Part shown: piece after piece, positions 53,461-62,066 of the stretch
Position numbering within the stretch: the stretch's first letter is position 1
Layout: every line of letters starts with the position of its first letter
Origin: Flagellimonas onchidii
GTDB taxonomy: Bacteria > Bacteroidota > Bacteroidia > Flavobacteriales > Flavobacteriaceae
Length of the DNA stretch: 64,000 nt
Reading direction: 5' to 3'
NCBI RefSeq assembly: GCF_004804315.1
Contig: NZ_SRXX01000001.1
Location: 372,001 to 436,000, forward strand
Notes under the pieces: model-generated
Told to the model about the DNA's origin: nothing
What the model saw: only the letters and a program-made list of their open reading frames with translations
Database searches by the model: none
Program-made: the position numbers and the translations under genes

Positions 53461-55137
53461 CTATTCCAAAACCTCCGCAATAGGCTCCCCAGTGGTTCCA
53501 TTGGGAAAAGCCATACCCAATAAAGCGGCTATTGTAGGGGCGATATCTGGAATCTCGGTCCTATTAAACGTACTTCCCTTTTTTATTCCCTTGCCAAACA
53601 ATAACAGTGGTGTATGGGTATCATACATCATTGGCGATCCATGTGTAGAGCCTGTTGAATGATAATGTGCAAATCCCGGGCGCTTCACTATAAGTACATC
53701 ACCAGAACGTTTTTGGTTCCATCCATTTTGAAGCAAATGGGGTATACCATGGTTGTACTCATTCTGCCAAAGCTGATAAGCTGTATAGGTTTCGTTGACT
53801 CCTTCGTAATCCAAAAGTTCAAGAGCGATATCCTCCTGAACACTTTTTAGGTCCATATCCAAATTGGATATAATCTTATGATCCAAAAAGACTTGGGAAT
53901 CTGACATATGTTTGATCATATCGGTTGTGCCGTATGTATATTTTACATATTCCTTGAACTTGTTTTGCATACCCTCTAAATCTAAATATCCTGCTGGTAT
54001 TTTTTGACTTCTTAAATACGAAGGAACATGTACCGCTCCGTGGTCTGCAGTAAGGAACACTGTGTACTCACCCACTCCAACTTTTTGATCCAATTGGTTG
54101 AACAATCTTTCCAAATCAAGGTCCAACCGCAGGTAAGTATCTTGTATTTCTTTGGAGTTTACCCCAAACTTGTGGCCTACATAATCCGTACTGGAAAAAC
54201 TGATGGCCAAAAAGTCTGTTATGGCATCTTTTCCAAGGTTTTCTTGCTGAAGGGCCTCTAAAGCAAAATCCAGTGTAATGCTATTTCCATAAGGTGTATA
54301 TTTCAGAATCTCAAAATCCCTGTCCTTAGCCAACATGTTGGGTGTATCATGCGGGAAGGTGGGAGTGGCCTCCTCCTCGAACAGCCCTTCATACGAGTTG
54401 TTATCAGGTCCACTTTCCCTGTACAAAGCAATATCCTTTAAAGTTGTCCAAGGCTTTTTGTACACTTCCACCCTATCCGATGCATTAAAATCAACTACCC
54501 ATTGGGGTAAATTTTGCATATAATAAGAACTACTAATCCATTCTCCTGTATTTCCGCCTTCGAACCAATAAGCAGCATTTGCAGTATGCCCTCCCGGCAA
54601 TACCGCACCCCGGTCTTTTAAAGCAACAGCTATCACTTTTCCTCTTTGTTGTGTGTGCAATCGCAACTGATCGGTCATTGTGGTGGTGAGCATTCGATGT
54701 GGAGACATTTTTCCAGCATCTGAGGTTGTTCCTACCGATGCATAACTATCGTCAGAGGCGCAATATACCTCCTTATCCAATCTCTTGTCATACCAATCAT
54801 TAGCGATAATACCATGTGTAGCCGGGGTTGTACCCGTATAAACCGAAGCATGCCCGGGCCCTGTTTTGGTCGGTGCATAATTAAAATGGTGGTTTTTACA
54901 GTTGAATCCATCATTCACAATTCGCTTGAATCCACCTTCGCCATAATGATTCCAAAAACGGCTCAAATAATCGTATCTCATTTGATCCACGATGATGCCT
55001 ACCACCAATTTTGGGGTTTCAGCAATTTGTACAGGTTGAGGTTTTACCTCAGCAGCTTTCCTTCTTTTTCTCTGACCAAAGGAAAGGTTCACTACCAAAA
55101 TAAAGGACAATACGAGTAACAGGTCGATTTTTTTCAT
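53461..55137 (-). CDS. pafA: PafA-type alkaline phosphatase
   Basis: Secreted alkaline-phosphatase-superfamily phosphomonoesterase, 558 residues from the ATG at 55137, which gives a signal peptide ending NLSFGQ. Residues match the PafA active site: metal Asp51 in IIVDQMRYD, nucleophile Thr92 in TKTGPGHASVYTG, Asn113 in ANDWYD, and the Lys-x-Arg pair Lys174/Arg176 in ALKDRGAVLPGG, which separates PafA from nucleotide phosphodiesterases. Later metal ligands are in FSSTDYVGHKFG, LTADHGAVHVP and FAHYHSTGSTHGS. PafA is phosphate-insensitive and releases phosphate from organic esters in the periplasm. Single gene, divergent from the MlaE-like gene. Confidence 0.9.
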   Translation of the reverse strand: MKKIDLLLVLSFILVVNLSFGQRKRRKAAEVKPQPVQIAETPKLVVGIIVDQMRYDYLSRFWNHYGEGGFKRIVNDGFNCKNHHFNYAPTKTGPGHASVYTGTTPATHGIIANDWYDKRLDKEVYCASDDSYASVGTTSDAGKMSPHRMLTTTMTDQLRLHTQQRGKVIAVALKDRGAVLPGGHTANAAYWFEGGNTGEWISSSYYMQNLPQWVVDFNASDRVEVYKKPWTTLKDIALYRESGPDNNSYEGLFEEEATPTFPHDTPNMLAKDRDFEILKYTPYGNSITLDFALEALQQENLGKDAITDFLAISFSSTDYVGHKFGVNSKEIQDTYLRLDLDLERLFNQLDQKVGVGEYTVFLTADHGAVHVPSYLRSQKIPAGYLDLEGMQNKFKEYVKYTYGTTDMIKHMSDSQVFLDHKIISNLDMDLKSVQEDIALELLDYEGVNETYTAYQLWQNEYNHGIPHLLQNGWNQKRSGDVLIVKRPGFAHYHSTGSTHGSPMMYDTHTPLLLFGKGIKKGSTFNRTEIPDIAPTIAALLGMAFPNGTTGEPIAEVLE

Positions 55138-55244
55138 GGGCCAGTTATGGATTAGCGAGGACAAAACTATTCATTTCTCTCATTTAAATAATTTAAATGA
55201 TGGTCAAATGCACATCAATATTGTTATTTTTATGGCCGCAAGTC

Positions 55245-55252
55245 TATTTTTG
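55245..55252 (+). promoter_or_regulatory. Promoter of the MlaE/MlaF-like operon (TATTTTTG with TTG at 55221)
   Basis: Perfect -7 TAnnTTTG with a -33 TTG 21 bp upstream (55221-55223). It ends only 4 bp before the ATG at 55257, so the transcript is expected to be leaderless or nearly so. Confidence 0.7.
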
Positions 55253-55256
55253 GTGC

Positions 55257-55994
55257 ATGAAATACCTTGAAGCGATTGGGAAATACTTCATCATGATATG
55301 GGAAGTATTTAAGAAACCAACCAAATGGCCCGTCATGAGATCCCTTATCTTAAAGGAAATCGATGAGTTGATCTTTGGTTCTTTGGGTATTATCATATTT
55401 ATTTCCTTTTTCATCGGTGGAGTTGTTACCATTCAAACCGCGTTGAACCTCAACAACCCGCTGATTCCGAAAAGCCTTATCGGTTTTGCGACCAGACAAT
55501 CCGTAATATTGGAATTCGCCCCTACGTTCACCTCTATTATTATGGCCGGAAAGGTTGGCTCTTACATCACCTCGAGTATTGGTACCATGAAAGTAACGGA
55601 GCAGATAGATGCATTAGAAGTTATGGGGGTCAATTCCGTTAATTATTTAGTATTTCCAAAGATTATAGCCATGTTGGCCTATCCTTTTGCAGTGGCCATT
55701 GCCATGTATGTGGGTATTTTAGGTGGATGGATTGCAGGGGCGTTTGGCGGATATGCTCCCAGTGGTGAATTTATAAAGGGACTTCAATTGGATTTTATTC
55801 CCTTCCATATTACTTATTCCTTCATAAAAACAGTTGTCTTTGCATTTATTATTGCCACCATACCGTCATTTCATGGATTGTATATGAAAGGTGGCGCCCT
55901 TGAAGTGGGTAAAGCGAGTACCACAGCATTTGTTTGGACCAGTGTGGTGATCATTATTACAAACTATATCCTTACGCAACTCATGTTAGGTTAA
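55257..55994 (+). CDS. MlaE-family ABC transporter permease
   Basis: Inner-membrane permease of the MCE/Mla lipid transport family, 245 residues with about five helices. The start ATG at 55257 (MKYLEAIGKYFIMIWEVFKKP) lies just behind a strong promoter box. Family marks are the cytoplasmic EID element LILKEIDELIFGSLGIIIFI, the LIGFATRQSVILEFAPTFTSIIMAGKVGS stretch and ITSSIGTMKVTEQIDALEVMG. The ATPase gene follows with a 1-bp overlap (TAATG). The MCE (MlaD) subunit is not adjacent. Likely moves phospholipids between membranes. Confidence 0.93.
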   Translation: MKYLEAIGKYFIMIWEVFKKPTKWPVMRSLILKEIDELIFGSLGIIIFISFFIGGVVTIQTALNLNNPLIPKSLIGFATRQSVILEFAPTFTSIIMAGKVGSYITSSIGTMKVTEQIDALEVMGVNSVNYLVFPKIIAMLAYPFAVAIAMYVGILGGWIAGAFGGYAPSGEFIKGLQLDFIPFHITYSFIKTVVFAFIIATIPSFHGLYMKGGALEVGKASTTAFVWTSVVIIITNYILTQLMLG

Positions 55995-56761
55995 TGATAG
56001 AGGTTGAAAACATACATAAGTCTTTTGGTGATGCCCATATTCTGAAAGGGGTCAGCACTACTTTTGAAGATGGGAAAACCAATTTGGTCATCGGTCAGAG
56101 TGGTTCGGGAAAAACGGTCTTTTTAAAATGTCTGTTGGGTCTTTTCGAGCCAGAAGAAGGTAATATTTGCTACAACGGCCAATTCTATTCAGAGCTTTCG
56201 GGTGATCAAAGGCGAGACTTAAGACAAGAAATGGGTATGGTATTCCAAGGAAGCGCCCTTTTTGATTCCATGACCGTGGAAGGGAATGTGATGTTTCCCC
56301 TAAACATGTTCACTAACCAATCTAAAGGTGAAATGCAAGATCGGGTCGATTTTGTATTGGAACGTGTAAACCTTATCGATGCCCATAAAAAATTTCCTTC
56401 CGAAATCTCAGGTGGAATGCAAAAACGGGTTGCCATTGCACGGGCCATAGTTATGAATCCAAAATATTTGTTCTGTGATGAACCTAATTCAGGGCTAGAT
56501 CCGAAAACTGCAATTTTGATTGATAACCTTATCCAAGAAATCACAAAGGAATACAACATTACCACAGTGATTAATACTCATGACATGAACTCCGTAATGG
56601 AAATTGGAGAAAAAATCATCTTTTTAAAAGATGGATATAAAGAATGGGAAGGCACCAATAAGGAAATCTTTAAAACGGATAACGAAGCGGTAACTAATTT
56701 TGTCTATTCTTCGGAGCTCTTCAAAAAAGTTCGCCAGATGTACATTGAGGAAAGGAATTAA
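55994..56761 (+). CDS. MlaF-like ABC transporter ATP-binding protein
   Basis: ATPase subunit of 255 residues paired with the MlaE-like permease. From the ATG at 55994: Walker A VIGQSGSGKTVF, Q-loop GMVFQGSALFDSM, signature EISGGMQKRVAIARAI, Walker B YLFCDEPNSGLDP, and switch His in NTHDMNSV. The GGMQKR signature with FQGSALFDSMTVEGNV is typical of MlaF/MKL proteins. No separate promoter. Confidence 0.93.
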   Translation: MIEVENIHKSFGDAHILKGVSTTFEDGKTNLVIGQSGSGKTVFLKCLLGLFEPEEGNICYNGQFYSELSGDQRRDLRQEMGMVFQGSALFDSMTVEGNVMFPLNMFTNQSKGEMQDRVDFVLERVNLIDAHKKFPSEISGGMQKRVAIARAIVMNPKYLFCDEPNSGLDPKTAILIDNLIQEITKEYNITTVINTHDMNSVMEIGEKIIFLKDGYKEWEGTNKEIFKTDNEAVTNFVYSSELFKKVRQMYIEERN

Positions 56762-56796
56762 TGGATATCGGAGCTCAGATGACAGATATCTAAAAT

Positions 56797-58254
56797 TTAA
56801 TCCGATTCCTTGACTACCACCGTGGAGTCTTGAATCCTGATTTTTAACCAATCAGACATTTTCTTCGCGTCCAAATCCTTTTGGTTTTGACGAATCCCTT
56901 CTTTCCATTTTATCTCAAAAACTGGAACTGTATCTTGCTTCTTAAAATCTGTTTGGATTTGGTAGGAAAAACCCAGCCCTTCTATATTATTATAATTGGC
57001 TTTTGCTTCTGCACTGATATTATTGAATGGTATCCGCTTTCCCGCGTTTTTCGTTAACGTAGCGACTTCCTCCTCCAACAATCGAATTTGCTCATCCTTG
57101 TTCAACAATTCAGCTTTGTTTTTTTCATACAGTTCGCTTACATAATTGAACTTTTCCTCCGAATCATCTTTACCACCTTGCAGTACTTTGAACTGAGCTT
57201 CCTTTAATCTTGAAAACTCATTCTTTTGAACCCTCCAAGTATTTAGAACATTATCAGGGATAAGTTCATCTCCCATAACCACCAATTCAATAAGTGACTC
57301 CCCTTTTTCATTGTAATCGATTTTAGTTAGATTGTCAACATATCGCCCAGCACCGTTGAACTGATAGACTTCAATGGTCTCTCCTAAAAATTGTCGAGCT
57401 TGTTTTTTAAACAAGGACTCCTGAAAAACCTGGTAAAACGTAAAACCGGCGGGAATCATGACTGCGATTCCAGTGATGGAGGCTAAACGAGCTATTAATC
57501 TTCTTCTTTGGGAATTAGCATACCTGACCATCGGAAACCTCAAAAACTTAATCACCAAAAAAGTTGCAAGTCCAATGAAAATTGTGTTGATGATAAACAA
57601 ATACATTGCTCCGGCTGCGTACCAAGGCTTCCCAATAGCCAATCCAAACCCAACTGTACAAAGCGGTGGCATCAGGGCAGTTGCGATAGCCACACCAAAA
57701 ATCACGCTAGCTATGGTTCCTTTTTTGGCTCTGGCAATTACCAAGGCCAACCCTCCAAAAAACGCGATCAACACATCACGAATATCTGGTTTAGTTCTCG
57801 CCAATAACTCCGATGACTCATCCTGTAGCGGAAAAACTGCAAAGAACAAATAAGCAGTTATCACACTTAAAACCACCATCACCGTAAAATTTTTGAGTGA
57901 TCTTCTGAGTGTATCAATATCATTAATCGCCAATGAAAGACCCATACCCAAAATAGGCCCCATCAAAGGGGATATCAGCATCGCTCCGATTACCACAGCT
58001 GTGGAATTTGCATTAAGTCCAATGGAAGCGATAAAAATAGAGCAAATAAGAATCCAGGAGGTATGGCCCTTAAAGGGAATATCTTCTATAATCGATTCCT
58101 TGGTGGCAGCAGCATCTGTGTTTGTTCTTACCTCCAAGAGTTCGGCAAGAAACTTTCTAACGCTTCCCAAAAGACCTTTAAAGTCTCTTTTAACTTTTTC
58201 TCCACTGTCCTGATCAGGAGAATTCCCTCCTCCTGTAAACAAATGTTCACTCAT
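56797..58254 (-). CDS. DUF389/TIGR00341-family membrane protein
   Basis: 485 residues. Six or more transmembrane helices (about residues 65-300) include the DUF389 hallmark STAVVIGAMLISPLMGPILGMGLSLAINDIDTLRRS, then VLIAFFGGLALVIARAKKGTIASVIFGVAIATALMPPLCTVGFGLA. The C-terminal third is hydrophilic with a coiled-coil stretch (YEKNKAELLNKDEQIRLLEEEVATL). Function of the family is unknown. It follows the mannose-1-phosphate guanylyltransferase gene by 2 bp, suggesting co-transcription. Confidence 0.92.
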   Translation of the reverse strand: MSEHLFTGGGNSPDQDSGEKVKRDFKGLLGSVRKFLAELLEVRTNTDAAATKESIIEDIPFKGHTSWILICSIFIASIGLNANSTAVVIGAMLISPLMGPILGMGLSLAINDIDTLRRSLKNFTVMVVLSVITAYLFFAVFPLQDESSELLARTKPDIRDVLIAFFGGLALVIARAKKGTIASVIFGVAIATALMPPLCTVGFGLAIGKPWYAAGAMYLFIINTIFIGLATFLVIKFLRFPMVRYANSQRRRLIARLASITGIAVMIPAGFTFYQVFQESLFKKQARQFLGETIEVYQFNGAGRYVDNLTKIDYNEKGESLIELVVMGDELIPDNVLNTWRVQKNEFSRLKEAQFKVLQGGKDDSEEKFNYVSELYEKNKAELLNKDEQIRLLEEEVATLTKNAGKRIPFNNISAEAKANYNNIEGLGFSYQIQTDFKKQDTVPVFEIKWKEGIRQNQKDLDAKKMSDWLKIRIQDSTVVVKESD

Positions 58255-58256
58255 AA

Positions 58257-59336
58257 TTATGCATACTTATCACCAAATTTATCTTTTACCTGGTTAAGCA
58301 CTTCTTTTATGTTTTGTTGTTTTGATTTGGGATAAATCAACAACACCTCTTCCTTATCAACTATAATATAGTCTTCCAGGCCATCAACCACTATAACTTT
58401 GCCCTTCGGGGAACGAATCATATTTCCCTTAGCGTCTTGCAACAGGGTTTGGCTATTGACCACGGCATTTTTAGCTCCGTCTTTATCCAGCTTGTCATAT
58501 AGCGCCCCCCATGTTCCTAAATCGTTCCAATCAAAGGTAGCAGGCAGGGTAAAAATAGATTTGGATTTCTCCAAGATAGCATAATCTATGGAGATGTTTT
58601 TTGCTTTGCCGTAGTTTTCTTGAATAAAGTCTTTCTCTTCTATTGTATTGTATAAGGAGATTCCAGATTCGAACAATTTGTATTGTTCAGGTTGATAGTT
58701 TTTAAATGCGTTCACTATTGTGTTGACTCCCCACATAAATATCCCAGCGTTCCAAAGAAAATTGCCTTGGGCCAAAAATTCTTTGGCTGTTTCGTAATCC
58801 GGCTTTTCCCTAAATTGTGACACTTTTTTCAGGTTTTCGTCACTACCTTTTTCATACTCTATATATCCAAAACCAGTGTTCGGAAATGAAGGTTGTATAC
58901 CCAATGTGCATAACACCTCCTCTTTTTCACACTTTTCAAAGCAAGCTTTAACATCATTTTCAAAAGCCAGTTCATCCTCAATCCAGTGATCGCTCGGCGC
59001 CACAATCATTACCGCATTGGGATTCATTTTTTGAATTTTGAGTGCCGCGTACAGAATACAAGGTGCAGTATTGCGCATAGCTGGTTCCAGCACTACCTGT
59101 TTTTGCGTTACCTTTGGTAATTGCTCTAATACCAAATCGTTATAACGTTCATTGGTAAGAATCAAGATGTTTTCTGCAGGAACAAATCGATTTAACCGAT
59201 CAAATGTTTTTTGTATTAAAGTTCTTCCAGTTCCAAGCATGTCATGAAACTGTTTGGGATTTGACGAGGTGCTTACGGGCCAAAATCGAGAACCTATACC
59301 TCCCGCCATCAATATTGCGTAATAGTTTTTGTTCAT
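58257..59336 (-). CDS. manC: Mannose-1-phosphate guanylyltransferase
   Basis: Makes GDP-mannose from mannose-1-phosphate and GTP for polysaccharide and glycoprotein synthesis. 359 residues: nucleotide-binding MAGGIGSRFWPVS at the N-terminus, the PKQFHDMLG motif, substrate motifs VAPSDHWIEDE, PNTGFGYIEY and the QFREKPDYETAKEFL signature, then NWNDLGTWGALYD-like FDWNDLGTWGALYDKL. No isomerase domain, so a single-function enzyme. In a two-gene row with the DUF389 gene. The upstream gap (59337-59525) carries palindromic repeats. Confidence 0.93.
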   Translation of the reverse strand: MNKNYYAILMAGGIGSRFWPVSTSSNPKQFHDMLGTGRTLIQKTFDRLNRFVPAENILILTNERYNDLVLEQLPKVTQKQVVLEPAMRNTAPCILYAALKIQKMNPNAVMIVAPSDHWIEDELAFENDVKACFEKCEKEEVLCTLGIQPSFPNTGFGYIEYEKGSDENLKKVSQFREKPDYETAKEFLAQGNFLWNAGIFMWGVNTIVNAFKNYQPEQYKLFESGISLYNTIEEKDFIQENYGKAKNISIDYAILEKSKSIFTLPATFDWNDLGTWGALYDKLDKDGAKNAVVNSQTLLQDAKGNMIRSPKGKVIVVDGLEDYIIVDKEEVLLIYPKSKQQNIKEVLNQVKDKFGDKYA

Positions 59337-59391
59337 AGTTCTTATTTTTCACTATCATTTCGAAATGAGTCCCCAAATAAATCGGGAAGAT

Positions 59392-59429
59392 TGAGAAATC
59401 TTTGCTGATGAACTTCTTTAGATTTCTCA
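59392..59429. repeat. Inverted repeat in the manC-sprT gap
   Basis: TGAGAAATCT (59392-59401) and AGATTTCTCA (59420-59429), perfect 10-bp arms with an 18-bp loop. A nearby palindrome, TCATTTCGAAATGA (about 59355-59368), belongs to the same cluster. Confidence 0.6.
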
Positions 59430-59468
59430 CATGCGTTCGAAATGACAACCTATTTTATATATTCGATT

Positions 59469-59525
59469 TGTCAGATTGAGTGCAGTCGAAACCTTATTTA
59501 CTTCTCAACTGCGCTCGAAGTGACA
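59469..59525. repeat. REPIN-like inverted pair next to the SprT-like gene
   Basis: The 21-base segment from 59469 (TGTCAGATTGAGTGC...) is repeated in inverted orientation at 59505-59525 (...GCGCTCGAAGTGACA) with a few mismatches. The pair ends directly at the stop codon of the SprT-like gene and could serve as its transcript end. Same logic as the element at 13998. Confidence 0.65.
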
Positions 59526-60134
59526 TTATTGTATCAACTCTACCTCGGCATTCGGTTGGAACAAATATAACCTCCCCGATGCCAACTCCACACATTCATA
59601 ACGCTTTACCCTTTTCTCTCCTTTTTTAAAGAGTTTGCCATTATATAACCGAAAAGTACTGCCTTTTGGTATTTCGTAAACATAACTGTTTCTACGTTCT
59701 CCCTCGTCAAAAGCTTTTAATGCAATGGATAAACGAGCGTCCGTACTACTGCTTGCCTTCGGATTCTTAAAATGATTTGCAATTACAGGCAGTAACTGGG
59801 ACGGGAATACATCTGGACGTATAAAAGGAATCATTAAATGTTGAAAGGTTTGCTTCCATTCCAAGCCATGTGGTTTTATACGTCTACCGTATTTTTCAAA
59901 GGCCACCAGATGGGCAATTTCGTGAATAAGCGTAATCAAAAAACGATATTTATTGAGGGAGGCATTCACGGTAATCTGGTGAAGACCATTGGACAATATC
60001 CTATAATCGCCATGTCTGGTCACTCGATGGTTCACCACCTTTAAATGAACCCCATGGGTTTTGATCAATTCAAAACATGGATTTACTGCACATTCAGGCA
60101 AATATTTTTGTAAGGTAGTATTCACTTCCAACAA
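59526..60134 (-). CDS. SprT-like zinc-metallopeptidase-domain protein
   Basis: 202 residues. The zinc motif is HEIAHLVAFEKYGRRIKPHG: HExxH with the third His in KPHGLEW. The SprT-like domain covers residues about 20-115, followed by a tail with NSYVYEIPKGSTFRLYNGKLFKKGEKRVKRYECVEL. In eukaryotes the related SPRTN cleaves DNA-protein crosslinks; the bacterial role is not known. Divergent from the JAB protein gene at 60241. Confidence 0.9.
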   Translation of the reverse strand: MLEVNTTLQKYLPECAVNPCFELIKTHGVHLKVVNHRVTRHGDYRILSNGLHQITVNASLNKYRFLITLIHEIAHLVAFEKYGRRIKPHGLEWKQTFQHLMIPFIRPDVFPSQLLPVIANHFKNPKASSSTDARLSIALKAFDEGERRNSYVYEIPKGSTFRLYNGKLFKKGEKRVKRYECVELASGRLYLFQPNAEVELIQ

Positions 60135-60228
60135 AGTTATAGGTTGGTTTGTTTTGGAAGGAAAAATCTGTAGTTATTTTTTCTAAATTTGAATTTATCT
60201 ACCTCAAACAGAAAAAACCACAAAACAT

Positions 60229-60236
60229 TATCTTTA
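60229..60236 (+). promoter_or_regulatory. Near-consensus -7 box TATCTTTA for the JAB-domain gene
   Basis: One mismatch to TAnnTTTG, ending 4 bp before the ATG at 60241. No matched TTG upstream. Confidence 0.35.
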
Positions 60237-60240
60237 GTCG

Positions 60241-60864
60241 ATGGACATTAAACTTACCGAAGCCGAACGAATTAAGATTTTAAACTCGGATGATTTGTAT
60301 GAAATCATGCGTATGATTCTTTTGCGTGAGGACAAGATAGATCTGAATCGAGAGCATTTCTGGGTAATTGGACTAGAGACCAATAACCGTATTCTTTTTA
60401 TAGAATTGATCAGTTTAGGAACCGTAAACCGTTCTATAGCAGACCCAATGGAAGTTTTTAGTCTGGCACTACAAAAAAGAGCGGTAAAGATTATTCTGTG
60501 CCATAACCATCCTTCAGGAGAACTTAAACCTTCTGCATCTGATAAGGATACCACCGATCGACTGATTCAAGTGGGAATCATCGTAAACACTCCTGTGCTT
60601 GATCATTTGATTATTTCCTCTACAAGTTATTTGAGCTTTAAGGATATTGGACTCATGGAAAAACTTGAAGAAAGCACCCAATACGTGCCATCATATATTC
60701 TGGAAAAGCGATTTAAAAAGGAGGCTTCAGAAATTGCCGAGCAAAAAAGAAGCATTGAAATAGCAAGAAGCATGAAAAGTGCCGGCGAGCCTGTGGAGAA
60801 AATTGTAGAATTTACTGGACTTACTATAGAAGAAATCAAAAAGTTGAGAAAAAAACGGAAGTAG
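60241..60864 (+). CDS. RadC-like JAB-domain protein with Rpn-like C-terminal tail
   Basis: 207 residues. The core (about 1-145) is a JAB/MPN domain with LCHNHPSGELKPSASDKDT, equal to the RadC zinc signature, but the RadC N-terminal HhH domain is missing. The last 50 residues (AEQKRSIEIARSMKSAGEP, VEKIVEFTGLTIEEIKKL) match the C-terminal repeat of Rpn/PD-(D/E)XK transposase-like nucleases. JAB proteins without HhH are often found in mobile or defence-related regions. It has no partner gene in line. Confidence 0.85.
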   Translation: MDIKLTEAERIKILNSDDLYEIMRMILLREDKIDLNREHFWVIGLETNNRILFIELISLGTVNRSIADPMEVFSLALQKRAVKIILCHNHPSGELKPSASDKDTTDRLIQVGIIVNTPVLDHLIISSTSYLSFKDIGLMEKLEESTQYVPSYILEKRFKKEASEIAEQKRSIEIARSMKSAGEPVEKIVEFTGLTIEEIKKLRKKRK

Positions 60865-60953
60865 ATATGGTATCTCAAATTATTCCTGGCCACATTTCAG
60901 CGAATATCTATATAGAATTACTTTAGTTCTATGCTTGCACAAAAAATTCAATT

Positions 60954-61997
60954 ATGAAAAAATACCTTCAGGCTGTTTTTTTAATTTGCCTATATCTTCC
61001 TTCCTACGCTCAAAAAAATGAGATAAGCTTAGCTTTTAAAAACAGGGAATATGAAAAGGCAATCGAACTTGGCAAACAACTTGTTGAATTGCATCCAAAT
61101 GATTATGACGGACTATTGGTAATCGGAAAATCATACAATCTGTCGAACAATTTCAAAAATGCGATCCCCTATTTGCATAAAGCGATTGATAATTGCGAAA
61201 AAGGTTGGCAATTTGCATGGGCAAACATAGAACTAATGGAATCTCATTTTGCCCTTGGAAATAAAAATGAAGCCTACAAACATTTTAAAGAATCGCTTAA
61301 TTATAAGGGCACTCAAAACTCAAACAAAAAACTCAGGAGATTAGCCTTATTGTTTGGTTTTGGAGAATATTACGAAGAATGGAAAACGATAGAGGGACAA
61401 AATGTCATTTTTCATTTTCAAGAAGGGGTAAAGATAAACGATAAGAAAAAGTACATAAAAGAAAGGGAAAGAGTATTCATGAACATAAACTCTTTCTTCT
61501 TATCGAATTTGCCAAAAAAGATTGACTTTTTCGTCTGGAAGTCCAATGAAGAAGCAATAAGAATTTTAGGTACGCCCTTAGGATTTACAAATCCACAGTA
61601 CTGCATTTCCCATAATCGACCAAATCAAACAAAAGGTCACGAAATAGCACACAATATATCATTTTGGATTAGTAATAATATTGAAAGAACCCGATTCATT
61701 AACGAAGGCATTGGAGTCTATTTTGACCATTCCAATAAAAATAGAATACTCCAAGCAAAACGGGTCGCCAACAATAAGGAAATTGACGTTAAGAAGTTAT
61801 GGATTGATGGGGAAACTTATTCCGAAGAAGTGATTTATCCTGTTGCAGGAGCTTTTGTTGAACACTTAATTTCTATAGATAAAGAAAAGTTCATCGAATT
61901 ATCAAAAAACCAGGTTTATGAAAATGCTAAATTGATTTATGGGCAGGAATTAGATAAGATAATATCAAGATTCAATAAAAAGATAAATAAAGAATAA
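60954..61997 (+). CDS. Secreted TPR protein with a gluzincin-like metallopeptidase domain
   Basis: 347 residues, signal peptide ending LPSYAQ. TPR-like repeats at residues 20-125 (KNREYEKAIELGKQLVELHP, NNFKNAIPYLHKAIDN, GNKNEAYKHFKESLNY), then a domain (about 150-340) with TKGHEIAHNISFW, an HExxH zinc motif, and FINEGIGVYF with a Glu 20-25 residues later as third ligand. This order resembles peptidase-MA-like proteins. The exact family was not identified. Monocistronic between a JAB gene and an SDR gene. Confidence 0.75.
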   Translation: MKKYLQAVFLICLYLPSYAQKNEISLAFKNREYEKAIELGKQLVELHPNDYDGLLVIGKSYNLSNNFKNAIPYLHKAIDNCEKGWQFAWANIELMESHFALGNKNEAYKHFKESLNYKGTQNSNKKLRRLALLFGFGEYYEEWKTIEGQNVIFHFQEGVKINDKKKYIKERERVFMNINSFFLSNLPKKIDFFVWKSNEEAIRILGTPLGFTNPQYCISHNRPNQTKGHEIAHNISFWISNNIERTRFINEGIGVYFDHSNKNRILQAKRVANNKEIDVKKLWIDGETYSEEVIYPVAGAFVEHLISIDKEKFIELSKNQVYENAKLIYGQELDKIISRFNKKINKE

Positions 61998-62024
61998 AAA
62001 CAAGCTGAAAAACCTATATGTGAG

Positions 62025-62045
62025 AACCTGAAACTAGTTCAGGTT
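62025..62045. repeat. Palindrome between convergent genes
   Basis: AACCTGAA and TTCAGGTT with a 5-base loop (ACTAG) followed by GACAT. There is no T-run, so it is more like the palindromic repeats elsewhere in the window than a normal terminator, though it lies between the TPR peptidase gene and a convergent SDR gene. Confidence 0.55.
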
Positions 62046-62066
62046 GACATCTGAAAATCAAACCCA

